Source of the DNA: Iris pallida
Taxonomy: Eukaryota; Streptophyta; Magnoliopsida; Asparagales; Iridaceae
DNA: 64,000 bases
Assembly: GCA_029216955.1 (NCBI GenBank)
Contig: JANAVB010042245.1
Coordinates: 1 to 64,000 of the forward strand
Direction of reading: 5' to 3'
The notes under the pieces: model-generated
Seen by the model: only the letters and a program-made list of their open reading frames with translations
Databases searched by the model: none
Told to the model about the DNA's origin: nothing
Shown here: in pieces, positions 35,322 through 47,334 of the stretch
Position numbering within the stretch: the stretch's first letter is position 1
How the letters are laid out: every line of letters begins with the position of its first letter
Made by a program: the position numbers and the translations under genes

Positions 35322-36190
35322 GGGGACCCAAGCGAGGTGGCAAGTGGCACATAGGCGAGGAGCTGCTCGCTGAGGGAGATGTGTGTAGGCTGAAAGGATG
35401 CCTGGACAGGATGCTTCTTGAGCTGGATGGCATCGGAGGGAGTCCCCGCCAAAACCTCGGACTGGATGGCGCGTGATAGGTGGCGCACGCCGGAAGCATA
35501 CGCTCTATCGGATGGCGCTAGATTGGACGTTAAGGAAAATGGCATACCCAAAGGGGGATAGCACTGGCACTGGAAGAGGATGCAGTAGGGAGGCCACGCG
35601 CTAAAGGTGGCGAGGGAAAGAAATACGCATCATCCGATGGCGCAGGGACCTGGCTACTAATAAATGGCACAGGACCGAATAGCGCCAACCGATACATCAG
35701 CAAGGGACGGTGCCTGGGAAGGATACAAATTCAAATTCGAATTCAAAAAGGGGTGTGGCAGGCGGGAAACTATAGGCTCGAGGCCCAAGGGGGAAGCGGG
35801 GGAGGCCAAGCCAGGACTACACGGGGGGGCGACACCCGAGGCACCGTCGGGGTCGGCGCATCGGAGAGCCAGACGAGCCCGGCCGACGAGGTGCCACGGA
35901 GGAGGGTGGAGGAAGAGGAGGGGGGGCAAGGCGGGGGAACGTGGAACGTCAGAGCCGTCAGGCCCATTAGCGAGAGGAGCTCGGCCAGCCACGGAGGGGC
36001 CGTACGAGACAGAGGGAAAGGTCCAAATGCAGGCGGCTGCGCCAAGGGGGCCACGCCCCCCGGGGGGAGGCTGACCATGAACGGAGGCCACACGGCACCG
36101 GACCAAACAGACGAGCGCCACCGGAGAAGACGCCAAGGGGCGGGCAATCACCAAATCGGGAGCTCCTCTCTCCTCACTCTCCAAATACTA
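35322..36190. other. GC-rich low-complexity region flanking element B
   Basis: Strongly G-rich on the + strand. The minus strand has a 175-codon open frame (35657-36184) rich in Pro, Ala and Ser, similar in composition to the N-terminal part of the LINE at 38160-40560. It may be the 5' part of another LINE in minus orientation into which element B inserted; I see no diagnostic domain. Confidence 0.35.
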
Positions 36191-36195
36191 TATGT

Positions 36196-36198
<3 letters not shown>

Positions 36199-36230
<32 letters not shown>
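36199..36230. repeat. (TA)n microsatellite
   Basis: About 16 TA units directly left of the fold-back element, followed by (GA)n to 36248. Confidence 0.95.
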
Positions 36231-36233
<3 letters not shown>

Positions 36234-36248
36234 AGAGAGAGAGAGAGA

Positions 36249-36391
36249 ATAAGGAAGGTGAGGTGCCATCTTATCGGTGGTGGCTACGTGTCACCCTTCC
36301 ATGTTATTATCATGCACCGAAAAGTGTGCAAGTGCATGATGATAGCATGGGGGTGTCATATAGTGAGGTGGCACCTCACCTCCCTTATTTT
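36249..36391. mobile_element. 143-bp fold-back (MITE-like) element in TA repeats
   Basis: Almost entirely self-complementary: the left arm AATAAGGAAGGTGAGGTGCC pairs with GGCACCTCACCTCCCTTATT on the right, and the inner parts (GTGTCACCCTTCCATG / CATGGGGGTGTCAT, ATCATGCA / TGCATGAT) pair too, leaving a loop of about 11 bases near 36318-36330. It has no coding capacity and sits between two TA tracts. This fits a miniature inverted-repeat element with TA target preference; the family is not recognised. Confidence 0.7.
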
Positions 36392-36461
36392 ATATATATG
36401 TATATATATATATTTATTTCTTACGAGTTAAGGATTTCGGTCATCTTAATATATATATATA

Positions 36462-36515
<54 letters not shown>

Positions 36516-36606
36516 TATATATATATATAATATATATATAAAATATATATATATATATATAAAATATATATATATATATATATTTTATATATATATATAT
36601 ATAAAA

Positions 36607-36668
<62 letters not shown>
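36391..36668. repeat. TA-rich microsatellite tract
   Basis: A short TA run, 40 bp of unique sequence (TTACGAGTTAAGGATTTCGG), then over 200 bp of TA interrupted by AAAA/TTTT blocks, some in mirror arrangement. Confidence 0.95.
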
Positions 36669-36673
<5 letters not shown>

Positions 36674-36995
36674 GCGGTGGCCCTGGGCGGCGCGCGCGCG
36701 CGTGGGGAAGGTCGCCAGGGTGTTGGAAAGGAGGGTGGCGGTTTTCGTTTAGGGTTTTCTCGATTTCTCCGCTCTTCTCTCACGCTCTCTATATATACAT
36801 TATGTATATATATATCTATAGCTGGGTTGTTCTCGGGTTTGTACTGGAATGGTTAAGTCGGGGTGGGTCCTCAGTGGGCCGGGCTGCCACTGCTTGGGGA
36901 GCAGCTCGGTTGGCTGGGCTATTGTTTCCCATTCTATTTGTTCTTTTCTATTTCTTTCTCTTTTTCTTTATTCGTTTCTATATATTATAACTTAA
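36669..36995. other. no gene seen; GC-rich then T-rich sequence
   Basis: Starts with a (GC)n-type run (GGCGCGCGCGCGCG), then AGGGTTTTCTCGATTTCTCC and a pyrimidine-rich stretch reminiscent of a 5' UTR, but no supported coding frame. Confidence 0.4.
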
Positions 36996-37240
<245 letters not shown>

Positions 37241-38108
37241 AGGTTCGCTGCCTCATGGATGTGTTCGACGCCTTCACTGTCAAACTCTGGTGGAAGTTGC
37301 GCTCACAAGACCTGCTCTGGACTCAATTCATGAGGATGAAATATTTTCCTCGCTGTCACCCATCTCAAGTTATTGCTTAATCAAACTCCACTCATATTTG
37401 GCGTCGGATATTGGCGGGTAGGGATCTTGATGAGAGATATCAACTGATAAATGAGGAGGATGATGGGTTGCGCTGGCGTCCTGCTACCCAATTCTCTGTC
37501 TCTTCGGCCTGGACAACCATTCGCCCTACTTTCCCAGTTGATAATCGGTTTAAGAACATATGGAGTTCGTGTATTCCATCTAAATGGTCAGTCTTGCTAT
37601 GGCGTATTCTCCTTGACCGCCTACCTACAGATGATCACGTGCAGCGGATTGGGTTTCACCTTGCATCGGCTTGCCATTGCTGTTTAACTCCCCAAATGGA
37701 GTCCATTAATCATATATTTTTCGAAGGAGATTTGGCCAGGCATGCTTGGAACTCGTCCCAGTCACTGTTGCGGATCCGTGGTCGGGTATCTAGCCTTGAA
37801 GGGTGTTTATCTCTTTGGTGGAGGAGAAATAATCTGCATCTCAAGCAAATCACTGTCGGGGCAATCTGTTGGGTGTTATGGAAAAATCGGAATAAATGGA
37901 GGTACGAACAATATAAATATAATGGTCGACAAATTTGCCATGAAGTTCAGCGACAAATCTCTAAAGCTACAGTTGCTTGTGCCCATGGGAAGGTTGGGAA
38001 GATGAAGACGTAAACTTTTGTATAGGTCTTTTGGCCTAGTTTTGTACTTTTGGGACTTCTTCTATCAATAAAATTATCTGTTCCCTCGAAAAAAAAAACA
38101 AAACAAAA

Positions 38109-38115
<7 letters not shown>
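37241..38115 (+). mobile_element. 5'-truncated L1-type LINE, C-terminal end of ORF2
   Basis: A frame at 37411-38013 (with upstream homology from 37255, TVKLWWKL) encodes the C-terminal zinc-binding domain typical of plant LINE ORF2 (zf-RVT): SAWTTIRPTFPVDNRFKNIW, IPSKWSVLLWRILLDRLPTD, RIGFHLASACHCC, ESINHIFFEGDLARHAW, WVLWKNRNKWRY. The same domain ends the longer LINE at 45109-45294. TAA at 37378 breaks the frame upstream. The 3' UTR contains AATAAAA and ends in A9 CAAAACAAAACAAAA, then TA repeats: a LINE tail. The abrupt start after TA repeats indicates 5' truncation. Confidence 0.85.
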
Positions 38116-38139
<24 letters not shown>

Positions 38140-38142
38140 AGG
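38113..38142. repeat. (TA)n after the LINE tail
   Basis: About 14 TA units following the A-rich tail. Confidence 0.9.
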
Positions 38143-38159
38143 AATATATATTTTTTGAA

Positions 38160-40560
38160 GGCATGCTCCCTTCTCCTCTTCTTCCGGCTCCTCCCCCTAC
38201 CCGTCTCCACCTCGCCCCTCCCTTCCTTTCCTTCCACCGCTCCCGAGCCGGCCGGCTGTTACCGGAGCAGCGTCCCAGCCCTCCCCCTCATTTTTCGTCC
38301 CTCCTCCCGTCCCCCGGCCAGAGGAAGCGATGGCGATCCCGTCATCCCTAACTACCCTGGCCGCGGCCACCGAGGCAGCCACCCCCCTGTCGCGATAGCA
38401 CCCCCAGCCTCCTCCCCTTCCGTCCTGGATGCCCCACCACCTCGCCTAGATGGAAGACCAGCTGGCCTTGATCGGGCGCTGGTGGGTTCGAGCGCACCCG
38501 AACATCGTCCCTTCGCTGCCGTCTCCGCATTCGACCCCTCGGTCAGCTTCAGTTCCCGCCGTGCCCGCTGCTCGCCCCGCCTCTCCCGATCACCCTCCCT
38601 CGCTTTTGCTTCTTTCGTTTACTTCCCCACCTACCGGAGTGGGTGGCGTCGTAGGCCAGGTCGCCGCACACACGGCTCGAGGAGCCTCTCTCAGCCTCGG
38701 GATGGTCCCTCCTTTGATCGAGCCGCACGCGGTTGCATCCCCTCCAGCCACATAGGGCGGCATCACCGGCCCAGCGGTTTCTTCGCCCGCTGCCTCGGTC
38801 CCAACGCCGATGCCTAGCACGAGGAGGGACACGTCAGCCACCCACCATCACTTTTCCAGCGGTGTGTTGACTCTTAGGCCAGACACTGGTCCCGAGTCCC
38901 CTCAGGAGGCTGCTCGGGCGTACCGTCCCTTCTTGCACTATTTCCTTCAAGCTCTTCAGAGGAGGTCACCGCGACACCTTCCAGCCTCCTCGAGCCCTCC
39001 CCCTCATCCGTCGTAGCTATCACCCCCGGCGGTCCAGCCGTTTCGTCCCCCTAACTCGGTCGGTGTACCGTCGTCTCGCTCGTCCGAGGTATCTCAAGCC
39101 ACCCCGTCACTTCCCTCGAGCGGCATGGACCAACTCGGGCTCGGTGGTCCAACCCCTGAGGAGCCTACCCACTCTTCCCTCCCTCGGGCGCTACGCAGCT
39201 CAGACTCGACACCACCCATCCGACTATACCTGTTCACAGCGGACCCGATAGCTAGTCGCCACCTGGCTATTTTCAGGAGCAACCAGCGGACCGCGCCTTT
39301 CCTCCGCCCTCGGGCGGCGCGCTGAGCCACGTGGCCGCTTCCAGTTCGGGTGTGCCAGAGCGGCTCGGTCTTCGATGCCTTGCTCTAGTTGTCCCCTTGT
39401 GGGCGCCTACTTCGGGCGGCGGACGGCTACAATGCCCATTCTATCCTGCCCCCTCGGGTTCTATGCAGACCCATGTGACTACTGCTGGTCTTGTGGACCT
39501 ACCCAGACCCCTAGGCGCACGTCCTTTCCCCTCCTCCAGTGTGGAGCGGCGCAATCCAGGTGCTTCCCTCCCATTTGTGCCAGGTCGCACCCCAGCCTTT
39601 TGCGCCAGTCCTGGCGCGACCCAAGGTTTTCCTTGCTGGTCACCACCTAGTCTCACTTCAGCGCACCTCTTGGGTTGCGCCACTAACCTCCCTTTGGACA
39701 GCGAGCAGTGTAGATTCGGAGCTACTGGCCACTTAGCCCCTGTGTCTCTGGGCCGGCTTGACAGTGCGCCTGATACCGACTTGCTAGTGACAGCCACGGC
39801 TTGCGCCGCTCGTCCCTGTCAATGTGTGGCAGTGACTCCCAAGGAAGGCCTCTCCCACTCTCTCCTCGGGCGATCGAGTTCCCCCTTGCCACCTCTCTAT
39901 CCTATTGCGCCGGCGCCGGCTTACGCCCCTCCTCCCCAGCGCACCCCCTTGGCGCAAGCTGCATCGATCGCGTCTTCTCTCTCTCTCACATCAGGTGTCA
40001 GCACCCCTCGCCCCTTGGCGCTTGTGACGTCCCATGCCAACCACCTTGGCCAGGCGTCAACGATTATTACTTTACCCCCTCCCCCCCGTTGCGCCCCTTG
40101 ACGCTCGGGACGTCCCTGCCGCTCCCATTATTCCTTCTCCCGTTGGCAACACCTTCATTCTCGGGCGCCCCTCCCTCGAGGAGTAACGGACAACGAGCCT
40201 ACCCCGGGACGCACTTTCATCTCCCCCAGCTGCAGAGCAAGGGTCGTTCCCGCCTGCTTCAGCGCTCGAACGCCCCATCCAAGATCTCCCCAGCTCCTCC
40301 TTCCGTCCATCGGACGTCTTCATTGGCAGCACAACCTCCCCAGCCCTGGCGCACCACGCTGGCTACCCTCCCTCCAACATACCCACATACCCCTCCCCTC
40401 CTTCGGACGGCCCCAGTTCCGCGATCCCCCTGGAGACACCTCTCACTCGGCCATCACCGGCGTGGTGGCCACCTCTTACGCTGATGCCCTCCGTCCAGAT
40501 AGTAGGAGGCACTCGACCCCCCCCCCCCCCCCGGTAGTCGAGATTCACCTTTCGGACGTC
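38160..40560 (+). pseudogene. Pro/Ser/Arg-rich N-terminal region of LINE ORF1
   Basis: C-rich on the + strand, with long overlapping open frames in all phases (for example 38050-38817, 39331-40101, 39801-40484) that reflect composition rather than selection. CCCTCGGGCG-like and (T/C)GGCGC motifs recur (38930-40170). Near the end TSYADALRP leads into the ORF1 core, a start seen in plant LINE ORF1 proteins. I cannot tell which frame, if any, was translated. Confidence 0.4.
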
Positions 40561-41570
40561 ATTTTTTTGCCTTTTCTCGACGGCTACCCCATCTGTATCC
40601 CATTCGCTATCTGCCTATTCGCTAGGACGTTTGTCCTCAAATTCGGATCCGGATGCCCAAAAATCACCACAGCTAAGGAAGCCGTCGCCAGATGAGGCCT
40701 ATCCGTAGCCTATCGGGTAGCTGTGCTTGATCCTAAGTGCATGTTCCTCCACATGTCATCCAACCAAGACTATACATTAATCCGAGCGAAGGGCACTTCC
40801 AAAATCGGCACACAGACCGTCAAGATTGTCAAATGGTCCTCTAACTTCAACCCTAAAGTTGATTCGACCATTATATCCACATGGATCACCCTCCCCAACC
40901 TCCCCCTTGTTTGCTTCCCTGCAGCTGCCCTCAAACGGATAGCCAGCTCCTTTGGGACACTCGTAGCTATAGCAGAAGAAACCCGTAACCCTTCCAAATA
41001 CAACTACGCGAAGATATGCGTAGAGTTAGACCTCGCGAATGACCCCCCAACATGATAGAGATCGAGCTCAGAAATCAAACACACCGCCAACCACTAGTTT
41101 ACGAAAACAGCATCATCTTCTGCAAACACTGTTAGATGAGCGAGCATTCCATGCAACACTGCTTCCGTTTCCACCCGGAACTAAAAAAGCCCAACCATCG
41201 TAACCCGCATGCTACGGTCGCTCAATGTGTCCCGGACACGGCCAAACAGACTTTACCTCCCAATCCTTCCCAACAGATCGGCGGCCCAACTTTGCAGCCC
41301 AGCCCCCGGCCAACCGTCTTGACCAGCAAAGCTATCGTCCCATTCTATCCTCCCGCTATCCCGCTCAACAATTCCTTTCTTCTTCTAACCAGCGGTGACA
41401 ATACCCTAATTAATGACAGTGATCCTTCATCGTCCGAACAGGGCGGAGACGCCCAACAGGGTCCCAACAAGAACGGCTTTTATGCCGAACGGAACAACCC
41501 CCCTCTCATACATCTCCCTGAAGTCGTCATCGCTCCCTCCGAGCCACACACATCCACCACCTCTTTTTGA
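40561..41570 (+). pseudogene. LINE ORF1 core: DUF4283-like domain and zinc knuckle
   Basis: An RNA-binding, Gag-like protein of plant LINEs. Residues encoded by 40550-41055 show the DUF4283 pattern (FARTFVLKFG, LIRAKGTSKIGTQTVKIVKW, STWITLPNLPLVCFPAAALKRIASSFG, YAKICVELDL). TGA stops at 40693 and 41053 interrupt it; 41110-41170 encodes a CKHC ... MQHCFRFH knuckle in another frame. A low-complexity tail follows to 41570. Confidence 0.7.
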
Positions 41571-42069
41571 GTAGACCCCTACCCAACCCCTCTGACCACC
41601 TGCCGCCCTCATCGACCAGTTGAGACTCAGACGGAGAGCGGCCCTGAGCCGGATGTAGATCCCCGGATCCTCGACACTCTCTCAATCAATCTTACATCCG
41701 AGCCGACTATCCACTCGTCTAAAACGGTGTCTCCCAAACCCCCTATCCCTCCAACAGTGAACTTCCAACCCAATTTCGGTCTCATTCTTACTGGCAGGTT
41801 CTGGCAAGCCAAGGAAGCGTGTTTTTTGGACCGTGACAATCCCTTAAGCGCCCTAGAAGAAGATGATGATGACTCGACTTCCTCCCTGACAGATGTCAAC
41901 GGCAGCAGCGAACCCGGCCTCAATGCCAATGGTATCAACGGGGCCATTATTACCCCGACCAAAAAAACATCCTCAAGAAAGATCATAAATAAACCAAAGC
42001 AGCAGATAGCAATGACAACCAGGTCCTCCATGAAGCTCAATCACCTCCCCCTCACTAACTCATCCAATA
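41571..42069 (+). pseudogene. ORF1 tail / ORF1-ORF2 linker of the LINE
   Basis: The frame 41727-42074 (acidic and Ser-rich, then KKTSSRKIINKPKQQ) has no recognised domain and runs up to the endonuclease start. Confidence 0.4.
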
Positions 42070-42820
42070 TTTAACATCATCTCCTGGAACGTGAGAGGGC
42101 TTGGCAGCAAACCGACGCTGAATAGAATCCTCAGCCTCAAAAAAACCAATCGCATAGACCTCCTTATCATTATTGAACCAAAAATTCCCCAAAGAAGAAT
42201 CAAAACCACCCAGCTCAAGCTTGGATTCCCTTACGCCATCACTAGTTGTAACGACATCTGGATCTTCTAGCCCCAGACTTCAAATTTGGCACCATCAAAG
42301 ACTCACCTCAGGCCCTCTCCTTTTGGGTCAAACATCCGGACCTCAAGTCCAGGTCCATCCTTTTCGCTGTTCACGGCAGTTGTGATATCCCCGAGCGTAG
42401 ATTGCTTTGGAAAGAACTGCTGGAAGCTGCCTCACCAAACTAAGACATCCCATGGCTCTGCATTAGAGATTTCAACACAGTGACATACAGAGAGGACAAA
42501 TCTGGTGGTCGCCCGCCTCTCCAGCCTCCGATGGACGACTTCAACAACTTTATCGTTTATGGACACTTAACCCTCATCCCCTACCACGGCAATGCATTCA
42601 CCTGGTACAACATACAGGAACGACATCGTCGGCAGTACTTTCGTTTGGATCAGACGTTGATCAACGACAGTTGGTCTAACATGGGTCTCATCACCAACCT
42701 CTCTCACCTAAATTCAACCGAATCAGACCACTCCCCCCTTCTCATCACGTTCGTTAACAACCACTCCAGCACTATAAAAGCATTCCGTTTCCTCGACTTC
42801 TGGCGTCACCATCCGTAATT
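42070..42820 (+). pseudogene. LINE ORF2 endonuclease (EEP family)
   Basis: Apurinic-type endonuclease that nicks target DNA to prime reverse transcription. Visible motifs: IISWNVRGLGS at 42076, IIIEPK, IRDFNTV at about 42461, and STESDHSPLL at about 42715. Frames change and stops occur (for example near 42250 and 42440), so it is not translatable as one piece. Confidence 0.75.
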
Positions 42821-43189
42821 CCAGAACGTTGTTGCCTAAGTGTGGAATTCGGTATCGACAATTAACCCCCTCATCCAGATGACAGCCAAACTGAAAGCTA
42901 CTCGCTCGACTTTAACGTCATAGAGCAAAACGGCTTTTGGAGACATATTCCAGGCCATTAAGGAGGCGGAGGACGACGTCACCCGTGCCGAGGCAGTGTT
43001 TATCAACGACCGGTCTCCGGCTGCCCGCGTCTCGCTCCATCTCACCAGGAAACGGAATTCTGGAGGCAAAAAGCCAGATTGTCATAGGATATTGACGGTG
43101 ACCGAAACACCAAGTTCTTTCATGCGTGCGTCAAAGGACGCAGAAATAAATTAAAACTTTACCGGATTTACGACGACAGAGGCACCCTC

Positions 43190-44482
43190 GTGGTCAACCA
43201 GAAAGGTATTCAGGCTGCGGCAGAGAACTTCTACTCTAACCTTTTCTCTAAAGAGTCGGTCTTTAAAGATGATGCACTCATGTCCGTCATCCCATCTCTC
43301 ATCAGCGACAGCGATAATGAGACCTTGGTGGCTACGCCTACGGAAGAGGAGGTCAAGGCAGCTGTCTGGTCCATTAATGAACACAATGCCCTGGGGCCTG
43401 ACGGGTTCAACGGCATCTTTTTCAGAGCTTGCTGGGACATACTAAAATTAGACTTATTGGAGGCCACGATTGCCTTCTTCTAAGGAGCCAGATATCCCAA
43501 TCCTATTTCTTGTGCCAACATCATTCTCATCCCCAAAAAAGACAACCCGAAAACCTTCAGAGACTTCTGCCCTATCAGCCTTTGCACCTTCACCAACAAG
43601 ATCATTTCCAAGATCGCTGCCAACTGGATGTCCAATTTCCTTCCCAAGATCATCTCCGAAGAGCAAAGCAGATTTGTCCAAGGCCAGAACATCACAGACA
43701 ACATTCTTCTCGCTCAGGCGATGATCATATGTATGAAATTCTCGTCCAGAGAAGGGAACGATGCTATCAAATTAGACATGGAGAAGTCTTATGATCGCCT
43801 GGACTGGCAATTCATGATCTGGGTCTTCAGGACTTTCAGATTCTTCGAACAATGGATCGATATCATCATCAGATCCATCAACAACGCATGGTTCTCCACC
43901 GTCATCAATGGCCAGACAGTTGGGTTCTTTCGATCTACTCGTGTGGTGAGGCAGGGAGACCCACTCTCTTCCACCATTTTCATCATCCCGGCAGAAGCTC
44001 TCAGTAGAAGCCTCAATAGCATGCCTACGATTTCCGATTTCTACCACTTCCACACCACAACCAGCTGCCCTCTCATCATTCATCTGGCGTACGGTGTCGA
44101 CATTCTTATCTTTTCCTCTGGAGACATCGGTTCAATCGAGGTGGTGCGTACCACGATTAAGAGATACACCAGATGCTCCGGACAGCGAGTCAATTGCAAC
44201 AAGAGCGTTGTCTACACTCATCACAAAACGGATAGAATCCGCTCAGCTCTGCTCTCCAACATCACCTCGTACGACACGGCCTACCTGCCTTTCCTCCACT
44301 TGGATTGCCCGCTGGTGTATGGTAAGGCTAACTCTGGCATTTACAACCACCTTGTTGACAAGATCAGAAAACTTATCGCGAGATGGCACAATGCCACACT
44401 ATCCCCCGGGGGCAAGATGATCCTCATCAAACACGTACTTTCATCCATCCCGTTGTACACCCTAGCCGCCAGATCCCCCTAA
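43190..44482 (+). pseudogene. LINE ORF2 reverse transcriptase
   Basis: Frames 43190-43483 and 43628-44482 cover the non-LTR RT: EVKAAVWSINEHNALGPDGF, RDFCPISLC, IISEEQSRFVQGQNI, LDMEKSYDRLDWQFM, VVRQGDPLSSTIF. The catalytic motif, FADD in active plant LINEs, here reads AYGVD (near 44090-44102), so one catalytic Asp is lost. TAA at 43481 and a frameshift near 43490-43630 break the domain. The thumb region LTLSPGGKMILIKHVLSSIP-like sequence ends the frame. Confidence 0.85.
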
Positions 44483-45660
44483 GAAAGTCCTTCTCTCCCT
44501 AGAATCCCTCATTGCCAAGTTCTTCTGGGGTCACAGCGATGGCAAGGACAAATACCACTGGGCCAGTTGGGATACCATGGCCAAACCCACATAAGACAGA
44601 GGTCTGGGATTTAACAGGCTTGTACACATAGTGGACGCCTGTTCCATGAAGCTGTGGTGGAAATTGTGTACGGAGAACTCGTTATGGACGATATTTATGA
44701 GAGCCAGATACTCCAGAGTCATCCATCTGACGGAGGTGGTGTCCAACAACAGATCTTCGGCGTCGTGGCGTCACATTATTCGGGGTCGTAACCTAGCTGA
44801 ACCCTTAATCCGTCTCCAGTTGGGCAACGGACGATCATTAACCTGTATGGAACGGTGGCTTGGAGTGGACACCATCCATCCCAACGCTACAACGTCACGG
44901 GGGTGCACTATTAGGGATCTTTGGGGAGTGTCAGGGACTGGCTTGGTCTACGACAGCCGACGCACTTCTTGCAACCAATCTACGGATCACAGACACACTC
45001 GACAAGTGGAGATGGTCCTTCAACCCGAGTGGGGATTTTATGCTGGTTTTCGCAAGAATGGTGGCCCGGGGCAGCAGCGTGCCGATCACCTTGTGTTTAA
45101 AGTTTTGGCAGTCTTGCATCCCCACTAAGTGGTCCATCCTCATCTGGCGTACGATTCAGCGGAAGCTACCGACGGACGACCACACCAAATCAATCGGATT
45201 CAGCCTTGCATCCAGATGTCATTGCTACATTGAGCCCACTTCAGAATCTATAGAGCATGTCCTTTTCTACGGTGAATTGGCGACACAAATTTAGCTCAAC
45301 TTTCACAATAGACATAGTCTCGTCCCCCCGACTGGAGGCTTCAACGATCTCCTGACCAGCTGGAGTCGCTCCCACGGACATCAGATCATCGTAGCCGCTG
45401 GTATCTGGGTTTTATGGAAGAACATGAACAAATTCAGATATGAAGGCCGCCAACTCCCTCAGCCGCTTTTGCTCAGAGAGGTCATCAAACAAATTCTCAA
45501 AGCCAGGAGGAAATGCTCTCACACCTCTAACACTTTTTGGGAGGCCCTTGCTTATGCCATCCCCCAGTTTCCTCACGCCTCCCCTTTTCGGAGGTCATGA
45601 AGAGTCGGTCCCCTATTGTGCGCGTCTCGCGCGTTTGGTTTTGTTTTGCTCTTTTCGAGT
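44483..45660 (+). pseudogene. LINE ORF2 C-terminal region with zinc-binding domain
   Basis: FFWGHSDGKDKYHWASW, GLGFNRLVHIVDACSMKLWW, then in the frame 44860-45294 IPTKWSILIWRTIQRKLPTD, IGFSLASRCHCY, ESIEHVLFYGELAT: the zf-RVT domain also present in the LINE fragment at 37411-38013. Stops at about 44594 and 45292. The 3' UTR follows with a poly(A) signal at 45711. Confidence 0.75.
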
Positions 45661-45719
45661 GTAGCGCGCTTACTTGTATAGGCTTTCGGCATTTTGCCCT
45701 ATTTCTTCAATAAAGTTTT

Positions 45720-45722
<3 letters not shown>

Positions 45723-45810
<88 letters not shown>
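45723..45810. repeat. (TA)n tail/microsatellite after the LINE
   Basis: Some 44 perfect TA units directly after GTTTTGGTT. Confidence 0.95.
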
Positions 45811-45812
<2 letters not shown>

Positions 45813-47334
45813 CTAAAATAATACTTATTAAATTTTTAAATAGACTTTGGGCATAGAAAAATAGCAAACAATTTAGGGAAATTATCCCAAAAAATAGAAA
45901 TTATTTTAGAATAATTATAACACCATGGAGAAGTTTTAATCATAGTAAATCCTAGAAGTTTGGTTCAAATTTATTTTATTAAAAAATAAATTTGATAAAT
46001 TCTACAAAAAAAATTTCTATAATTATGAAATAAATCCATTTTAATCCAAATTAGATTCATACTAAATTAGGGCCTAACATTACTAGATTCAACCTACTTG
46101 GGATTTTTTGGCCTTATTAGTTTAGCCTAACAACCAAAAAGTCTAGTGGAACGTTGTCCAAACTCTTTCAAATGCTACTTTATCTCATTTTATTAGTCTA
46201 ATATGGTATTGAATTGAAATTTTTTGGGAGTAAGTGTTAGAATCGACCCACCTTAAAAGTATTTTATCATCATAATTACGAAAAAACCTATAATTTGAAA
46301 TTGATTAACACCTCAAATGTTTGAGTTTCTATTCCTTGAGTTATCAATTCATCCTATGCATAACTAATTAATAGGCCAGCATCATCTAATGACTTATCAT
46401 TTAATACTAATGTGAATCATCAAATTATCGTCCAAACCATATGTTATTCCTTACAATACGTATATAGTCTATCCCTACTTATTTATTAACCTTTAGTAGG
46501 ACTTGATTCTAAAACCTCAACTGTAAATACAATCATGTACTCTATGATCTTGACAATCCCTATATCCTTAGGCTTAGTAATGTCCTTTCCTTATCATACA
46601 TCACGGGGTCCTATTTATTATGTTCTACTTCTTTCTAAAAAAAATTCAATCCATAATCTTTAAGCAACTAATCACCTAAAAAAAATTAGAACCCATCAAC
46701 TCGTTTACCTCATTGTCATTACATAACCATTAATCCTCAATAAGGCCGTATCTACAAATCTATCATAAATGAATCATGCCTTAACTCCTCCAATAATTTA
46801 TTTATCTTACTTTTTCTCAATTCCAATAATAAATTAACTGATTCTTCAAATATATATATTTCTCATAGTCCTTTATTCTTATATATTATTTTTCCAACTT
46901 TCTTTGTGTGTTCCAACTTAAATTACCAATGAATACTTCTAGCCAAGATCTAATAGTTTTAACCTCTAACATAATTTTCCTCAATCCACTTTAGTTCTTA
47001 AATTTTGTATATAAACATCTAGTCCTTAATCTTTTATATAACAAAATGTCTATAGGCATGCATAACTACACTTAAATTCATATTCATAGTATTTACTTTT
47101 ATTGATATTTTCTTAGGTAGTGGTTTATCTTATTGATCATTATTGCTATATAAGTTACCTATTTGATTACTAGAGATTCTTAAATCTAACTAACCATAAT
47201 TAGCTTTGATAAACTTAAGTGTAGCTAAGGGCAATAAAGGCTTACCTTAATATAGTATTTACTATAGGCATACCCTGAATTATCATACCCTCTATATAGA
47301 TATGCATCATAATTATACGACAACTTTATTCATG
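45811..47334. other. AT-rich sequence, no gene seen
   Basis: No ORF, tRNA or clear repeat. Its composition and its position before an LTR head at 47335 resemble the internal region 3103-4086 beside the right LTR of the 760-6429 element, so it may be internal sequence of a related minus-strand element. Confidence 0.35.

Larger units (their letters stand above)
38160..45722 (+). mobile_element. long degenerate L1-type LINE
   Basis: Contains in order a Pro/Ser-rich N-terminal region, a DUF4283-type ORF1 core with zinc knuckle, an ORF2 with endonuclease, reverse transcriptase and C-terminal zinc-binding domain, an AATAAAG signal (45711) and a (TA)n tail. The 5' end is not defined; composition changes at about 38160. 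Multiple stops and frameshifts throughout, and the RT catalytic motif is altered, so it is inactive. I found no target-site duplication, which may be hidden by the TA tracts at both ends. Confidence 0.85.

Noticed and set aside
35753..36514. 253-codon frame on the + strand
   Set aside because: Gly/Arg-rich translation of GC-rich DNA that ends in TA repeats; the opposite strand is equally open.
36421..36783. Open frames made of Tyr-Ile repeats over the TA tracts (also 36863-37192 and 45670-45867)
   Set aside because: Translation of (TA)n microsatellites.
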